Below, piece by piece: positions 8,496 to 18,230 of a DNA stretch of 40,188 bases (position 1 is its first letter; each line of letters opens with the position of its first letter). The position numbers and the translations under genes were made by a program. Below the pieces are notes generated by a model. The model worked only from the letters and a program-made list of their open reading frames with translations, was not told where the DNA came from and made no database searches. The DNA lies in assembly GCA_049514575.1 (NCBI GenBank), contig JBEKUX010000027.1, forward strand, positions 1 through 40,188, written 5' to 3'. This stretch comes from BOG-1184 sp049514575. Lineage in GTDB: Bacteria > Fibrobacterota > Chitinivibrionia > Chitinivibrionales > Chitinispirillaceae.

Positions 8496-10109
8496 TTAAT
8501 TATATTCTTTGAGTACCTCTTTGTTCAATACCTGCAATTCCACGCGGCGGTTCATTTTCCGTCCGTCGGCGGTGTTGTTGGGCGCCTTGGGCTGCGTTGA
8601 ACCGTAGCCGCGGGCGCTGATACGGGTCAGAAGGTCGGGCGCCACTTGGATGAGATACCGTCTCACCTCTTCGGAGCGGGACTGGCTGAGTGTAATATTA
8701 TTGTCGTACTTGCCGACGTTGTCCGTATGCCCGGCGACCTCGATCTGGAGTTTGGGATACTTGGTCAGCATCTTTCCGATGATGTTCAGGTACGGGAAGG
8801 AGTTGATGGAGATCTGGGCCTTGCCGGTTTCGAAGTACACGGCGTCGAGCAGGAGCATTCCGGTGGACAGCAGCTGCTTTTCGGCGTCCGAGCGTTTGGA
8901 GCGCTCTTCATCAAGTTTTCTCCTGGTGTCAGCGAGGGCGATTGAATCCTCGCGTGCTTTCTGCGCCATGGAGTCGGCCTTGCGCGCGTCCGCTTCGCGG
9001 GCCCTGGCAAGGGCAATGGAATCGGCCTGGGCTTTACGGGCAAGGTAGGCGCTGCGCGCCTGCGCGTCCCGTATCTTGCGTTCCATTTCCATCTTTTCGC
9101 GAAGCGCCTTTTCACGTTCCGCCCGCCGTGTGCCTGCAAGGAGGTCGAACGAAGAGGTCACGCCGATGAAAATCCGGTACGGCTCCAACGCGCGTGCCTG
9201 CGTCCATGTCCGCTCTTTTGACAGCGAAATGTCGGCTCCCAGCAGCACGTTGAAGGAATATGGGGTCCGGTAAAAAAACGACGGCGTCAGCCACAGGGGA
9301 TCGGTCAGGACATTTAGGGTGTAACTGTCGGAACGCGAGTTCATGGCCAGGCCGAGGACGATCCTCGGACTTACCGATCCTTCTATTCCGCCGCCTAAAA
9401 GGAGAATTTTACGGCGCAGGTGCCTGAGCAGCATCGAAGTGCCCTGGTTAGCGAGGAGCTTGATTCCGAGCGAATCATTGCCGAATGTATATGTTTCAAG
9501 GATTTTTCCCATGAGCTCGGATTCGACGCGCGTTTCATAGTAGTCATAGCCGTCAAGAAAGTTGGGATTGATCTGATTGGTGGAGGTTTGGCCGATAATG
9601 GCCAGTTGTGCGCCGAGACGCAGGGGCAGAATTTCCGGTACGGGCAGGGCTCCCTGCATGCCGGCGGTGAGGCTTCCCATGCCGAAAACATTTGAATCGG
9701 AGAACACTCCGTAGCTGGCCAGAGAGGTGAAAATGTCCAGATACGGATTGATTCCATAGGAGACAGCGACAATACCCGTCATGATATCGGTGCCCAGCTT
9801 CTGAGGATAGGGGAAATCGCGTTCCTGCCGGTACCAGGTGCCGACCAAGCTGGCCGTCAGTCTTCCTGTGCCCATGGGTTCGGCGGAAGCAAGCTCAATC
9901 AGGCCCCGCGTGGCCCACGTGGTCGTAGAAGGTTGTAACATGGCTGCCGTATCTGATAGAGCAGCGTTTGCCGTGGTTCCCGCGGTACGCACAGCACCCG
10001 CACTGCCGGCGGTAGTTGCGGCGGCGCTCCATGCATCGGTATACAGGAAGAATGCCGCCATCGCAAGTGTTGCCACCGAAAACGAGACGCCTTTCACCGG
10101 GTTACGCAT
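8496..10109 (-). CDS. OmpA-family envelope protein, paralogue 2
   Basis: 537 residues, same architecture as its two neighbours: signal peptide, Ala/Thr linker, beta-rich region starting near TTTWATRGL, charged helix (RRAEREKALREKMEMERKI), OmpA domain with GHTDNVGKYDNNITLSQSR and the shared tail NKEVLKEYN. ATG at 10109 has GGAG 9 bases upstream, exactly as in the other two copies. The gap to paralogue 1 is 71 bases, and 75 bases separate it from paralogue 3, consistent with one operon built by tandem duplication. The helix carries alternating ADSxAxA units, which suggest a coiled coil crossing the periplasm. Confidence 0.85.
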   Translation of the reverse strand: MRNPVKGVSFSVATLAMAAFFLYTDAWSAAATTAGSAGAVRTAGTTANAALSDTAAMLQPSTTTWATRGLIELASAEPMGTGRLTASLVGTWYRQERDFPYPQKLGTDIMTGIVAVSYGINPYLDIFTSLASYGVFSDSNVFGMGSLTAGMQGALPVPEILPLRLGAQLAIIGQTSTNQINPNFLDGYDYYETRVESELMGKILETYTFGNDSLGIKLLANQGTSMLLRHLRRKILLLGGGIEGSVSPRIVLGLAMNSRSDSYTLNVLTDPLWLTPSFFYRTPYSFNVLLGADISLSKERTWTQARALEPYRIFIGVTSSFDLLAGTRRAEREKALREKMEMERKIRDAQARSAYLARKAQADSIALARAREADARKADSMAQKAREDSIALADTRRKLDEERSKRSDAEKQLLSTGMLLLDAVYFETGKAQISINSFPYLNIIGKMLTKYPKLQIEVAGHTDNVGKYDNNITLSQSRSEEVRRYLIQVAPDLLTRISARGYGSTQPKAPNNTADGRKMNRRVELQVLNKEVLKEYN

Positions 10110-10184
10110 GAGTACTCTCTCCTTTTTGTTGTATCGTTAGTGCTATTTTTTTAAACTGATAATCGGTAGTGAAACCGGTCCTAT

Positions 10185-11768
10185 TTATTTATATTCGATC
10201 AGGACATCTTTGTTCAGCACCTGCAATTCCACACGGCGGTTCATCTTCCGGCCTTCGGCGGTGCTATTCGGGGCCTTGGGCTGCGTGGAGCCGTACCCGC
10301 GGGCGCTGAGCTGGTCCAACAGTTCTGGCGCCACCTGGATCAGATATTTTTTCACTGCTTCGGCGCGCGACTGGCTGAGAAGGATGTTGCTTTCGGAACT
10401 CCCCAGGTTGTCCGTATGGCCGGTCACTTCGATCCGAAGCCTCGGGTATTTGGTCAGCATTTTTCCGATGATATTCAGGTACGGGAAAGAGTTGATGGAA
10501 ATCCGCGACTTTCCGGATTCGAAGTAAACGGCATCCAGGATCAGCAGCCCCGTGGAGAGCAGCTGTTTTTCAGCGTCCGAGCGCTTTGACCGCTCCTCCT
10601 CGAGTTTCCTTGTGGTCTCGGCCAGAGCGATCGAATCTTCGCGGGCCTTCTGTGCCATCGAATCCGCTTTGATGGCGTCCAGTTCGTGGGCCTTTGCAAA
10701 AGCAAGTGAATCTTCATATGCCTTGCGGGAAAGGCGGGCGTTGCGCGCCTGCACTTCCCGTATCTTGCGCATCATCTCGTTCTTTTCCGCTGCTTCGCGT
10801 TCCGCTTTTTCAAAAGCCGCCCGGCGTTTGCCTGCCAGAAGGTCGGTTGAAAAGACAAAACCGCCGAATATCCGGTACGGCTCCAGCGCACGCACGGCCG
10901 TTGACATGGTGCGGTCTTTTGACATGGAAATATCGCTTCCGATGCTGATGTCGAAATAGTACGGGGTTCTCACCAGGATCGACGGGGTCAGCCATAGAGG
11001 GTCGGTCAGGACATTCAGCTTGCTGAGGGTCGTCCGCGAATTCGCTTCCAGGCCGAGCACGAGCAGGGGATGCACCGGCACCTGAATTCCGCCGGCAAGC
11101 AGGAGCAGCTTTTCGTGACCGGACTGGGCGGACATTACCAGGCCTTCGTTAAAATGAAATTTGATGCCAAGCGATTCGTTGCCCAGGACGAGCGATTCGA
11201 TGATTTTTCCGATGAAGTCGTAACCCACGCGTGTCTCGAAATAGTTATAGCCGTCAGGGAAATTATCGTTGATCTGGTTGGAGGAGGTCCCGCCGATGAC
11301 TGACAGCTCCGCGCCAAGGTACACCGGAGTTTTTTTTGGCAGCGGCAGTGAACCCTTGATACCGCCGACGGCGCTTCCAAGGCCGAAGGTATTATCCGTT
11401 GCAAGCAGGCCGTAACCGACGACCGATGCAAAGACGTCGATATACGGATTGACGCCGAAGGAGAAAGCGGCAATGCCGGTGGTAACGTCGCCGTTTATCG
11501 GCGGCACAATGCCGCTGAAAACCATTTTCTGCCGGTACCACGTTCCGGTTAAACCGAAAGTCAATCTGCCGTCGCCCATAGGTTCTGCGGAAACGGTCTG
11601 CGTCAGGCCCCGCGTGGCCCACATGGTCGTGGCAGGCATTGCCGCCATTGCAGCAACGGATCCCGCAGCAGTATCAGGCGCGGCGCTCCATGCGGCGGAG
11701 AGCAGCGTACATGCCAGTGCAGCACCCTCCGCCGCGGAAGAGAAAATGGCCCTTACAGGTGTACTCAT
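10185..11768 (-). CDS. OmpA-family envelope protein, paralogue 3 (most diverged)
   Basis: 527 residues. Signal peptide (MSTPVRAIFSSAAEGAALAC...), a shorter Ala-rich linker, the TTMWATRGLTQ start of the beta-rich domain also seen in paralogue 1, a charged helical segment and an OmpA domain (VYFESGKSRIS, GHTDNLGSSESNILLSQSRAEAV, NRRVELQVL). It differs more in the N-terminal region than the other two do. GGAG lies 9 bases before the ATG. It is 55 bases downstream of the TPR gene and very likely on the same transcript. It may bind peptidoglycan through Asp and Arg of the TDN...NRRVE motifs, as is known for OmpA domains. Confidence 0.85.
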   Translation of the reverse strand: MSTPVRAIFSSAAEGAALACTLLSAAWSAAPDTAAGSVAAMAAMPATTMWATRGLTQTVSAEPMGDGRLTFGLTGTWYRQKMVFSGIVPPINGDVTTGIAAFSFGVNPYIDVFASVVGYGLLATDNTFGLGSAVGGIKGSLPLPKKTPVYLGAELSVIGGTSSNQINDNFPDGYNYFETRVGYDFIGKIIESLVLGNESLGIKFHFNEGLVMSAQSGHEKLLLLAGGIQVPVHPLLVLGLEANSRTTLSKLNVLTDPLWLTPSILVRTPYYFDISIGSDISMSKDRTMSTAVRALEPYRIFGGFVFSTDLLAGKRRAAFEKAEREAAEKNEMMRKIREVQARNARLSRKAYEDSLAFAKAHELDAIKADSMAQKAREDSIALAETTRKLEEERSKRSDAEKQLLSTGLLILDAVYFESGKSRISINSFPYLNIIGKMLTKYPRLRIEVTGHTDNLGSSESNILLSQSRAEAVKKYLIQVAPELLDQLSARGYGSTQPKAPNSTAEGRKMNRRVELQVLNKDVLIEYK

Positions 11769-11823
11769 GAGCGATCACTCCATCTCTACTGTATTTAACA
11801 AAACAGGAACGGTTCGGTCCCGC

Positions 11824-14800
11824 CTATTTGCCGGCCTTTGCCGCTTCTTCCAGGATCAACGGATTTTTAGGATCGATTGTCTTGGCTTTTCCCAGATGTT
11901 CCTGATAGCCGGCGTTGTTCTTCTGGGCCTTGGCGACAAGCGCCAGACCGAGTTCAGCCGGCGCATACCGCGGGTCGAGCTTGATCGCTTTTGCGAAAAA
12001 CTGTTCGGCGCGGTCAGCCTGCCCCATGAGCAGATAGGTATCGCCGCGTTCATACAGCATCGGGAGATAATTGTCATTGATATATGAAATCTCCTTGTAC
12101 GTTTCAATGGCCCCTTCATACTGTTTCTGGGCCTTCTGGATCGCACCGCGGAGCATCCTTCCCTCGATGTTCATCGGGTCGCTGGTCTTGATATCGGCGA
12201 TGATTTTCATCGCTTCGTCGTAACGCTGTTTGGCGACCAGATCGCGGGCATACAGGATGCGGTATTTATTGTCCTTTGTAAGGTCGATCAGCTCCTTGAT
12301 TTCGGTTTCCGCCTTCAGGTCCTGGCCGTTCTGCTTATCAAGCTCGTACAGCTTGTCCCGGATGATGATGTTGTTGTTGTCGATCGCCTTTGCCTTTGCC
12401 AGAATTTCCATGGCCTGTGCCGGCCGCTTGGTTTCGAGATACCCCTCAACGAGCAGGAGCATGGAAGACACATCGTTGGGCGACATGGTGAGTACCATCT
12501 CAAGATTGGTGATCGCCTGGGCTACCTGTTTTTTCTTAAGCAGGAGCACGCTTGCCCGTTTGTTGGCATCGAGGTTCTGGGGCTGGAGCATCAGAAGCTT
12601 CTGGAGCGCCTGCAGTTCTCCGTCGTCGTTGTGCAGCCTGCTGTAAACATGCGCCAGCGTTTCCCAGAGTACGGGAATCGTGTCGACGAGCGCCGCGGTG
12701 GCTTTGAGTGCAGCGGCCGCCCTCTCGAAAGCCGTGGAGTCGGAGGCAAGGAGCAGCCCGAGCCGCAGGAAATTCCGGTAGTCCTTCGGGAAGGCCGTTG
12801 TGGCGGCCGCGTATGCCTTGATTGCACCAGGCCGGTCGTTCGACTCGCGCAGAAAGCCGCAGAAATAGGAGGCTTCCTGGTCGTGGACGCCGGGCAGCCT
12901 GGTATACGCATCGAATGCTTCGAGCGCCTTTGCCTGGTCGCCGTTTTTCTGGTAGCACTCGGCGAGCGTTTTAAGCACATTGACCAGCGTTGCCGGCGCC
13001 GGTTTGGCGGCCCACGCCCTCGAAAGGATGTCTATCGTCTTTTTCGTCTCACCGGTCTGAAAATAGCAGCTTCCCAGCGCTACGAGGTAATCGATGTTCT
13101 GCTGGGCAGGATCCTTGACAAGTTCAAGGTATCCGATCGCTTCCTTGTAATTTTTCTTTTCGTACTCCTGGAGGCCGACGGTTTTCGCTACGGTCTGGTC
13201 CGACGGCGTTTCGGCAAGGTACTTCTTGAAGGACTCCATCGCATTGTCGGTCCTGCCCGCCTTGAACTGCAGTTCGCCGAGCGTTTTATACTCTTTTGAA
13301 GGTTTCGGGTTCATCAGGACGACCTGTTCGTAGCTGATGATCGCGTTTTTCACGTCGCCGGTTGCCGACTGGCATTCGCCGAGCGAGGTCACGGCCTCGA
13401 TATCTTTCGGGTCAAGTTTGAGCACTTCCTGATACATCTTGATCGCCTCTCCGCACTGGCCTCTTTTACGGAAAATGTCGCCCAGGGCGGCATAGGCGGG
13501 CATGTCGGCCTCGCCGAATTTGATGGCGCTCTGTATCACCGTGATCGCCTCGGCCTCAAGCTTTTTCTGCAGGACAATGGCGATGAAGTTCTTGTAGAAC
13601 CCCTTGATCTGCGGGTCGAGCTTGACAGCGTTCCGGTAGGAGGTGAGCGCACCGTCGAAGTCTTTCTGCTCGAACTGGAGATCGGCAAGGCTGCGGTAGG
13701 CCTTTGCGTTGGTGGGATCGACCGCGATGTATTTCCGCAGGTACTCTCCGGCTTCCTGTTTGTTGCCGTTGCGCGCGGAGATTTCGTACAGTTTATGGAA
13801 CACTTCCCGGTCTTTCGGCGTGAGAACCGACAGCTCCTTGAGCAGGTTAAAGGCATTGGCGAAATCGTCCTTTTTTTCATAGTACAGGACGAGCCTGATG
13901 CGGGATTCGATGTTCTTATGGTCCTTCGCAATGACCTTCTTGTCGATTTCGGCGAGCTCATCTTTCTCTTTGTCAACAGGTTCGTTGGGGCCGATCGCGG
14001 TCCCTGCCGCGATGATGGCGACCCTGATCGCCGGGTCGTCGGGCTGCAGCACCTTTGCTTTCCGCAGGAGTGACATTGCCTCCTTGGGGCGTTTGGTTTC
14101 GAGGTAGCAGGTGGCAAGCAGACGGAGGAGATCATAGTCCTGCGTTCCGGCCGCTGCCGCGACTTCAAGGGGAGCGATCGCCTGCGCGAACTGTTTCCGG
14201 TTCGCCAGAATCGTTCCGCAGCGGCGGTTGGCTTCCACGTCCTGCGGTTCCAGCGCAACGAGTTTCGTCCACGCGGCAAGCTCTTTCGTTTCATTCTTCA
14301 GCCTGCCTTCAACCATTGCGAGGGTGCGCCACATGACGCGCACGGTGTCGGCGAGCACGGAGGCGGTCGTAAGCTCGGCCGCCGCTTTTTCGAGCATCGT
14401 GGAATCGGCGGCAAAGAGCAGGCCGAGGCGCAGGAAGTTGCGGTAATCCTTGGGATAGGCCGTCGTATTGGCGGTGTATCCCCTGATCGCGCCGGCACGG
14501 TCGCTTTTCTCTTTGAGGAACGCGCCGCGGTATGCCACGTCCGTATTTTTTACGCCCGGCAGCGCCGCGTACGCCTCGTACGCCTCGGCGGCCTTGGCCA
14601 TGTTGTTATTGCGTTCGTAGCATTCGGCAAGCGGGTTCAGGATCTGGAGCAGGACCGGGGCCGGTTCCCTGGCCGCCCATACCTTCGCCAGGGCCTCTGC
14701 CGAGATATTGCAGTCGTTAAGCTGGTAGGCGGAAAGGCCGAGCGCTATCAGCAGGGGAACGTCGCGCAGAGCGGGTTCCTGCACCATGGTAAGGTATTTC

Positions 14801-16245
14801 ACCGCTTCCGGATATTGTTTCATTTCGTACGAGTAAAGACCGACGGTCTTTGCCACCGGATAATCGGTCGTTACGGTTTCGAGATATTTTTTATACGAGG
14901 CGATGGCATTGTCGCGTTTGCCCATTTTCATGTGCAGTTCGCCGAGCGCCTTATACTCCAGCGAAGGCCGCGGGTTCATGAGCACGATCTGCTCATAGGA
15001 GATGACGGCGTTTTTAATGTCGCCGCTCTTGGCCTGACAGTCCGCGAGTGCGCCGAGTACCGTAAGGTTTTTAGGATCGGTCTTAAGCACTTCCTGGTAC
15101 ATTTTAGCGGCGTTCGGACACTGGTTGAGCTTCCGGTAGATATCGCCCAGCGCGGTATACAGGGGGATGTCGGCTTCGCCGGCGGCGATGGCCGCGTTGA
15201 TGACGTTAATCGCTTCGTTGTCCATTTTTTTCTGGAGCAGGATCTCGGAATACTTCTTGAAATGCCCTTTGCCGCCCTGGGGGTCCTTGCGGAAGGCGTG
15301 GCGGTAGGACTCCAGCGCGCCCGTCTGGTCTTTTTTATCATACAGCAGGTCGCCGAGTTCCCAGTGGAGCCCGGAGTTGCTGCTGTCAAGCACCAGATAG
15401 TTCTTGAGGTACAGCGTTGCATCCTCGAGATTGCCGTGCGTCTTGGAGAGCAGGTAGAGGTTTTTAAACGGTTTCGAATCGGTCGGGGTGAGGATCGCCA
15501 GTTCCTTGTAAAGCCGCAGCGCCATGGCGGTGTCGCCCTTGACGAGCGAGTAGTCGGCGAACCTGAGGCGGGAGGGAATGTTGTTTTTGTCGAGCAAGAC
15601 GATCATCGAATCGGCATGCGGGAGCCGTTCTTTCATTCCCGCCCGTTCGTAACATTCGGCGATCAGCTTCCACTGGTCCAGCGATGCTCCGCCCCTTTTC
15701 GCGATGAATTCGAGCTGCTCGACGGCGCCGGCCCAGTTTTTGTCCTGGAGATACAGTTTGACCAGAATCGGCCGGCATTCATAGACCGAACTGTCGAGAG
15801 AAACCGCAGACTCGGCGGCGTCCTTGGCCTTGTCCCACTGGTTGAGGTTGGCGGCGCACAGGGCCATTTTTTCCGCGGCAATGGCGGAATGGTTGAGCAG
15901 GAAGCCGCTCTGGAAAAACCGCAGGGCTTCGGTCCAGTTTTTTGTTTCGAAGTAATAGGTCCCCATCGCAAAGTGCACGCGCGGCTCGCTCGGATTGACC
16001 TTCTGCGCCTCTTTCAGGCAGGGCAGGACCTGGTCTTTCACGCCGGTTTTTTCATAGGCCTGCGCCATGCCGAGCCATATATCGATGGTACGGGAGGCGG
16101 GCGGCAGCTGTTTTTCAGCGAATTGGATGGCCTCCTGATATTTTCCGCTCTGGAGGAGGTTCGTGAACGTATCGTCCGCACGGATGAGATTAACGGCACA
16201 CAGGATGATGCTGATCGCCATAAGATGGCGTACTGGGGAATGCAT
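11824..16245 (-). CDS. Giant secreted/periplasmic TPR protein with internal 555-residue duplication
   Basis: 1473 residues. A signal peptide (about 1-23, ending IRADD) precedes TPR-like helical repeats along the whole length (for example WLGMAQAYEKTG, ALGDIYRKLNQCPNAAKMYQEVL, AELGLALVAKAQ). Residues about 213-740 and 768-1296 are the same block repeated: VLMNPRPSLEYKALGEL at 421 matches VLMNPKPSKEYKTLGEL at 977, and YPKDYRNFLRLGLL matches FPKDYRNFLRLGLL 555 residues on. No catalytic motif is seen. TPR arrays are protein-binding scaffolds; as first gene before three OmpA genes it may organise or assemble those proteins in the periplasm. That role is inferred. Confidence 0.88.
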   Translation of the reverse strand: MHSPVRHLMAISIILCAVNLIRADDTFTNLLQSGKYQEAIQFAEKQLPPASRTIDIWLGMAQAYEKTGVKDQVLPCLKEAQKVNPSEPRVHFAMGTYYFETKNWTEALRFFQSGFLLNHSAIAAEKMALCAANLNQWDKAKDAAESAVSLDSSVYECRPILVKLYLQDKNWAGAVEQLEFIAKRGGASLDQWKLIAECYERAGMKERLPHADSMIVLLDKNNIPSRLRFADYSLVKGDTAMALRLYKELAILTPTDSKPFKNLYLLSKTHGNLEDATLYLKNYLVLDSSNSGLHWELGDLLYDKKDQTGALESYRHAFRKDPQGGKGHFKKYSEILLQKKMDNEAINVINAAIAAGEADIPLYTALGDIYRKLNQCPNAAKMYQEVLKTDPKNLTVLGALADCQAKSGDIKNAVISYEQIVLMNPRPSLEYKALGELHMKMGKRDNAIASYKKYLETVTTDYPVAKTVGLYSYEMKQYPEAVKYLTMVQEPALRDVPLLIALGLSAYQLNDCNISAEALAKVWAAREPAPVLLQILNPLAECYERNNNMAKAAEAYEAYAALPGVKNTDVAYRGAFLKEKSDRAGAIRGYTANTTAYPKDYRNFLRLGLLFAADSTMLEKAAAELTTASVLADTVRVMWRTLAMVEGRLKNETKELAAWTKLVALEPQDVEANRRCGTILANRKQFAQAIAPLEVAAAAGTQDYDLLRLLATCYLETKRPKEAMSLLRKAKVLQPDDPAIRVAIIAAGTAIGPNEPVDKEKDELAEIDKKVIAKDHKNIESRIRLVLYYEKKDDFANAFNLLKELSVLTPKDREVFHKLYEISARNGNKQEAGEYLRKYIAVDPTNAKAYRSLADLQFEQKDFDGALTSYRNAVKLDPQIKGFYKNFIAIVLQKKLEAEAITVIQSAIKFGEADMPAYAALGDIFRKRGQCGEAIKMYQEVLKLDPKDIEAVTSLGECQSATGDVKNAIISYEQVVLMNPKPSKEYKTLGELQFKAGRTDNAMESFKKYLAETPSDQTVAKTVGLQEYEKKNYKEAIGYLELVKDPAQQNIDYLVALGSCYFQTGETKKTIDILSRAWAAKPAPATLVNVLKTLAECYQKNGDQAKALEAFDAYTRLPGVHDQEASYFCGFLRESNDRPGAIKAYAAATTAFPKDYRNFLRLGLLLASDSTAFERAAAALKATAALVDTIPVLWETLAHVYSRLHNDDGELQALQKLLMLQPQNLDANKRASVLLLKKKQVAQAITNLEMVLTMSPNDVSSMLLLVEGYLETKRPAQAMEILAKAKAIDNNNIIIRDKLYELDKQNGQDLKAETEIKELIDLTKDNKYRILYARDLVAKQRYDEAMKIIADIKTSDPMNIEGRMLRGAIQKAQKQYEGAIETYKEISYINDNYLPMLYERGDTYLLMGQADRAEQFFAKAIKLDPRYAPAELGLALVAKAQKNNAGYQEHLGKAKTIDPKNPLILEEAAKAGK

Positions 16246-16619
16246 AACAAGATCCTTTCTAAAGTGACGTATCGAAAGAGAAAAAGGGTTTTATCGCTAT
16301 TTTCAGCTGAACCCGCCGCAGGTGCCGGACGGAAAAAACAAGCCACTTCCGTCATGCCGGCACACGTGAGCGTTCAGGAACGAAATTTTGGTACCTATGG
16401 AATTTAATAAACTACGTTTTGAATATCAAGTTACTTATTATACAATAGTGTTTTCCGGTAGGGTAGCATTTTTTTTAAATAGCAGAACATTTCGGCCGCG
16501 GGAAAAACATTGCGCAGTTTTGCCGCAACGGTGTTTCTGCGAACCGCTTACGGTTGATCGGTGCAGACATTATTTTTATCCCGGTCTTGAGGCAAAACTG
16601 AATTATCAGAGGTGACCTT
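16246..16619. other. Divergent intergenic region, AT-rich, with a possible sigma70-type promoter
   Basis: 374 bases separate the minus-strand TPR gene from the plus-strand nucleotidyltransferase gene, so both promoters should lie here. On the plus strand TTGAAT (16419-16424) and TACAAT (16441-16446) are 16 bases apart, a weak but plausible -35/-10 pair. No coding sequence, stable RNA or clear operator palindrome is apparent. Promoter consensus in FCB bacteria can differ from the E. coli one, so this pair is only suggestive. Confidence 0.3.
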
Positions 16620-17525
16620 ATGAAACCAACCCTTTGCATCCTCGCGGCAGGCATCGGTTCGAGGTTCGGTGGCTTCAAACAGATGGAGCCTGCCGGTCCG
16701 AACGGCGAACTGCTGCTCGATTATTCCATTTACGACGCCCGGAAAGCCGGCTTCGGCAGGATCGTGTTCGTTATCTCGAAAAAGATCGGGACGGATTTCA
16801 AGGGATATATGGATGCGCATTACGGCAGCAGGGCGGATTTCGTGTATGTTTACCAGGAGCTCGAAAATATTCCCGAAGCATTCAGCGTGCCGGCAGGCCG
16901 GACCAAACCATGGGGAACGGGCCATGCCGTGCTTTCGTGCAGGGAGGCGATTGCCGGCGTGCCGTTCGCCGTGATCAACGCCGACGACTACTACGGCGCG
17001 CGCACGTTTTCGGTGCTCTGCGAGGCGCTCGGCGGCATGGTGTCCGACTCGACCAGGTTCGTCATGGTCGGCTTTGAACTGGAAAAGACACTGTCCGAGC
17101 ACGGTGCGGTCGCGCGGGGCGTCTGTTCGGTGGAAAACGAGTACGTCACGTCAATTGTCGAGCGGGAAAAAATCGGGAAAACGGGAAACGCCGTGTACTA
17201 TGAAACCCCGTCCGGCGAAAAGGTCGCCCTTGACCCGCATACGACGGTGTCCATGAACTGCTGGGGTTTTGCGCCCGCAACGGTGTATCCGATGCTCGAA
17301 AAGGATTTTGAAGCGTTTCTTCGCGCGCACGGCAACGAATTGAAAGCGGAGTTCTATCTGCCCTCGGCGATCAACAACGGCCTTGCCCGCAAAGCGATTG
17401 CCGTCAGAATGCTTTACACGAGAGAACAGTGGTTCGGCATGACCTACCCGCAGGATATCGCGAGCGTCAAGGGATACCTTGCAAAGAAGGTCGGCGAAGG
17501 GGCGTATCCCGCACGGCTGTTCTGA
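16620..17525 (+). CDS. Sugar-type nucleotidyltransferase
   Basis: 301 residues of the GT-A-like nucleotidyltransferase fold. The nucleotide-binding signature LAAGIGSRFGGFKQ (8-21) is followed by a PNGE motif, PWGTGHAV (97-104) and the metal-binding NADDYYG (120-126). Such enzymes join a sugar 1-phosphate or similar phosphate to an NTP to give an NDP-sugar and pyrophosphate. The exact substrate is not recognisable. ATG at 16620 follows GAGGTGACCTT. Length is normal for this group. The only neighbour on the same strand within a kilobase is the PntC-like fusion at 18303, so a shared role in headgroup or glycan activation is possible but unproven. Confidence 0.8.
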   Translation: MKPTLCILAAGIGSRFGGFKQMEPAGPNGELLLDYSIYDARKAGFGRIVFVISKKIGTDFKGYMDAHYGSRADFVYVYQELENIPEAFSVPAGRTKPWGTGHAVLSCREAIAGVPFAVINADDYYGARTFSVLCEALGGMVSDSTRFVMVGFELEKTLSEHGAVARGVCSVENEYVTSIVEREKIGKTGNAVYYETPSGEKVALDPHTTVSMNCWGFAPATVYPMLEKDFEAFLRAHGNELKAEFYLPSAINNGLARKAIAVRMLYTREQWFGMTYPQDIASVKGYLAKKVGEGAYPARLF

Positions 17526-17575
17526 AGAAATCCGTTCGGGAACAGACATTCCTTGCTGTAAGGGAACGGAACGGG

Positions 17576-17986
17576 TCAGAGGGCAATTTTTTTTGTGTGG
17601 AAATAGCCGCCCAGCATCGCTGCCGGTATGGAGAGAATGAGCGATGCGATTGTTACCGGAACAGGGGAATGAGAATAAAACGGCAGTGCGGTCAGAACCG
17701 CCATGCTTCCGACTGCCGCCGGATTTATAAGGCTGTCCTGTTTTGCCACCCTCGCCGCCGTATAACCGCCAAGACACGTGAACCCGAGTCCGAACACCAG
17801 CGAGAACAGTGTCCCCGGAAGCGTGGCCGACCACTTCATCAGGCATTCGGTGGCCTGTTCGACACGGGCGCCCCGCATCGTTTCCAGGCTTACGGCGATT
17901 GTTCCGAACAGCAGGCCGAACGCCATGGTCCCCGCCCAATCGACCGCGCACCCTAAAAGGATCGCTTTAATGTTGATTTTTCCCAT
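17576..17986 (-). CDS. Small polytopic membrane protein, unknown function
   Basis: 136 residues from the ATG at 17986 (MGKINIKAILLG); an in-frame ATG at 18019 would add 11 residues but has no ribosome-binding site. About four hydrophobic helices: near 6-30, 55-80 (GLGFTCLGGYTAARVA), 88-100 and 108-130. It is rich in Gly and small residues, with no catalytic motif and no recognised family. It is transcribed toward the end of the nucleotidyltransferase gene, whose stop is about 50 bases away. It has no cotranscribed neighbour. Confidence 0.65.
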   Translation of the reverse strand: MGKINIKAILLGCAVDWAGTMAFGLLFGTIAVSLETMRGARVEQATECLMKWSATLPGTLFSLVFGLGFTCLGGYTAARVAKQDSLINPAAVGSMAVLTALPFYSHSPVPVTIASLILSIPAAMLGGYFHTKKIAL

Positions 17987-18130
17987 GTTTTCTTGATATC
18001 CTTTTTTATAAAAATACATTGCCCGATGGGCCGGGAAAAATCTAAAAAACTTTCAGCCGCCCTTTTTTGTTTGCCCGCACTGCCATTGCATTATCAGCCA
18101 ATTAGTATATTTTTATTTCTTTATGGGTTA

Positions 18131-18217
18131 AATTCCCCGCTGCTTGCAGCGGTTTTAACTCACCTCTCCCTTCGGGTTTCCCCTCTCTTGCAAGAGAGGG
18201 GATCAATGGGGTGAGTT
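18131..18217 (+). repeat. Dispersed palindromic repeat, copy A (with left flank hairpin)
   Basis: The core element spans 18157-18217 (61 bp): AACTCACC at the left end, GGTGAGTT at the right end, and inside them an uninterrupted 22-bp palindrome at 18180-18201 with arms CCCCTCTCTTG/CAAGAGAGGGG. Just to the left, CCGCTGC-TT-GCAGCGG (18137-18152) forms another hairpin followed by TTTT. That flank is partly shared with copy C at 36447. It lies between genes, upstream of the PntC-like gene. Confidence 0.88.
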
Positions 18218-18230
18218 ATATATTCAGATA

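Noticed and set aside
14815..16407. A 530-codon open frame on the plus strand opposite the TPR gene
   Set aside because: It is a mirror of the GC-rich minus-strand gene. It lacks a ribosome-binding site and any known motif, whereas the minus strand shows clear TPR repeats.
17526..17575. Terminator between the convergent nucleotidyltransferase and membrane-protein genes (CCGTTC/GAACGG)
   Set aside because: Pairing is short and interrupted, and the T-run at 17586 lies well past the stem inside the neighbouring gene.
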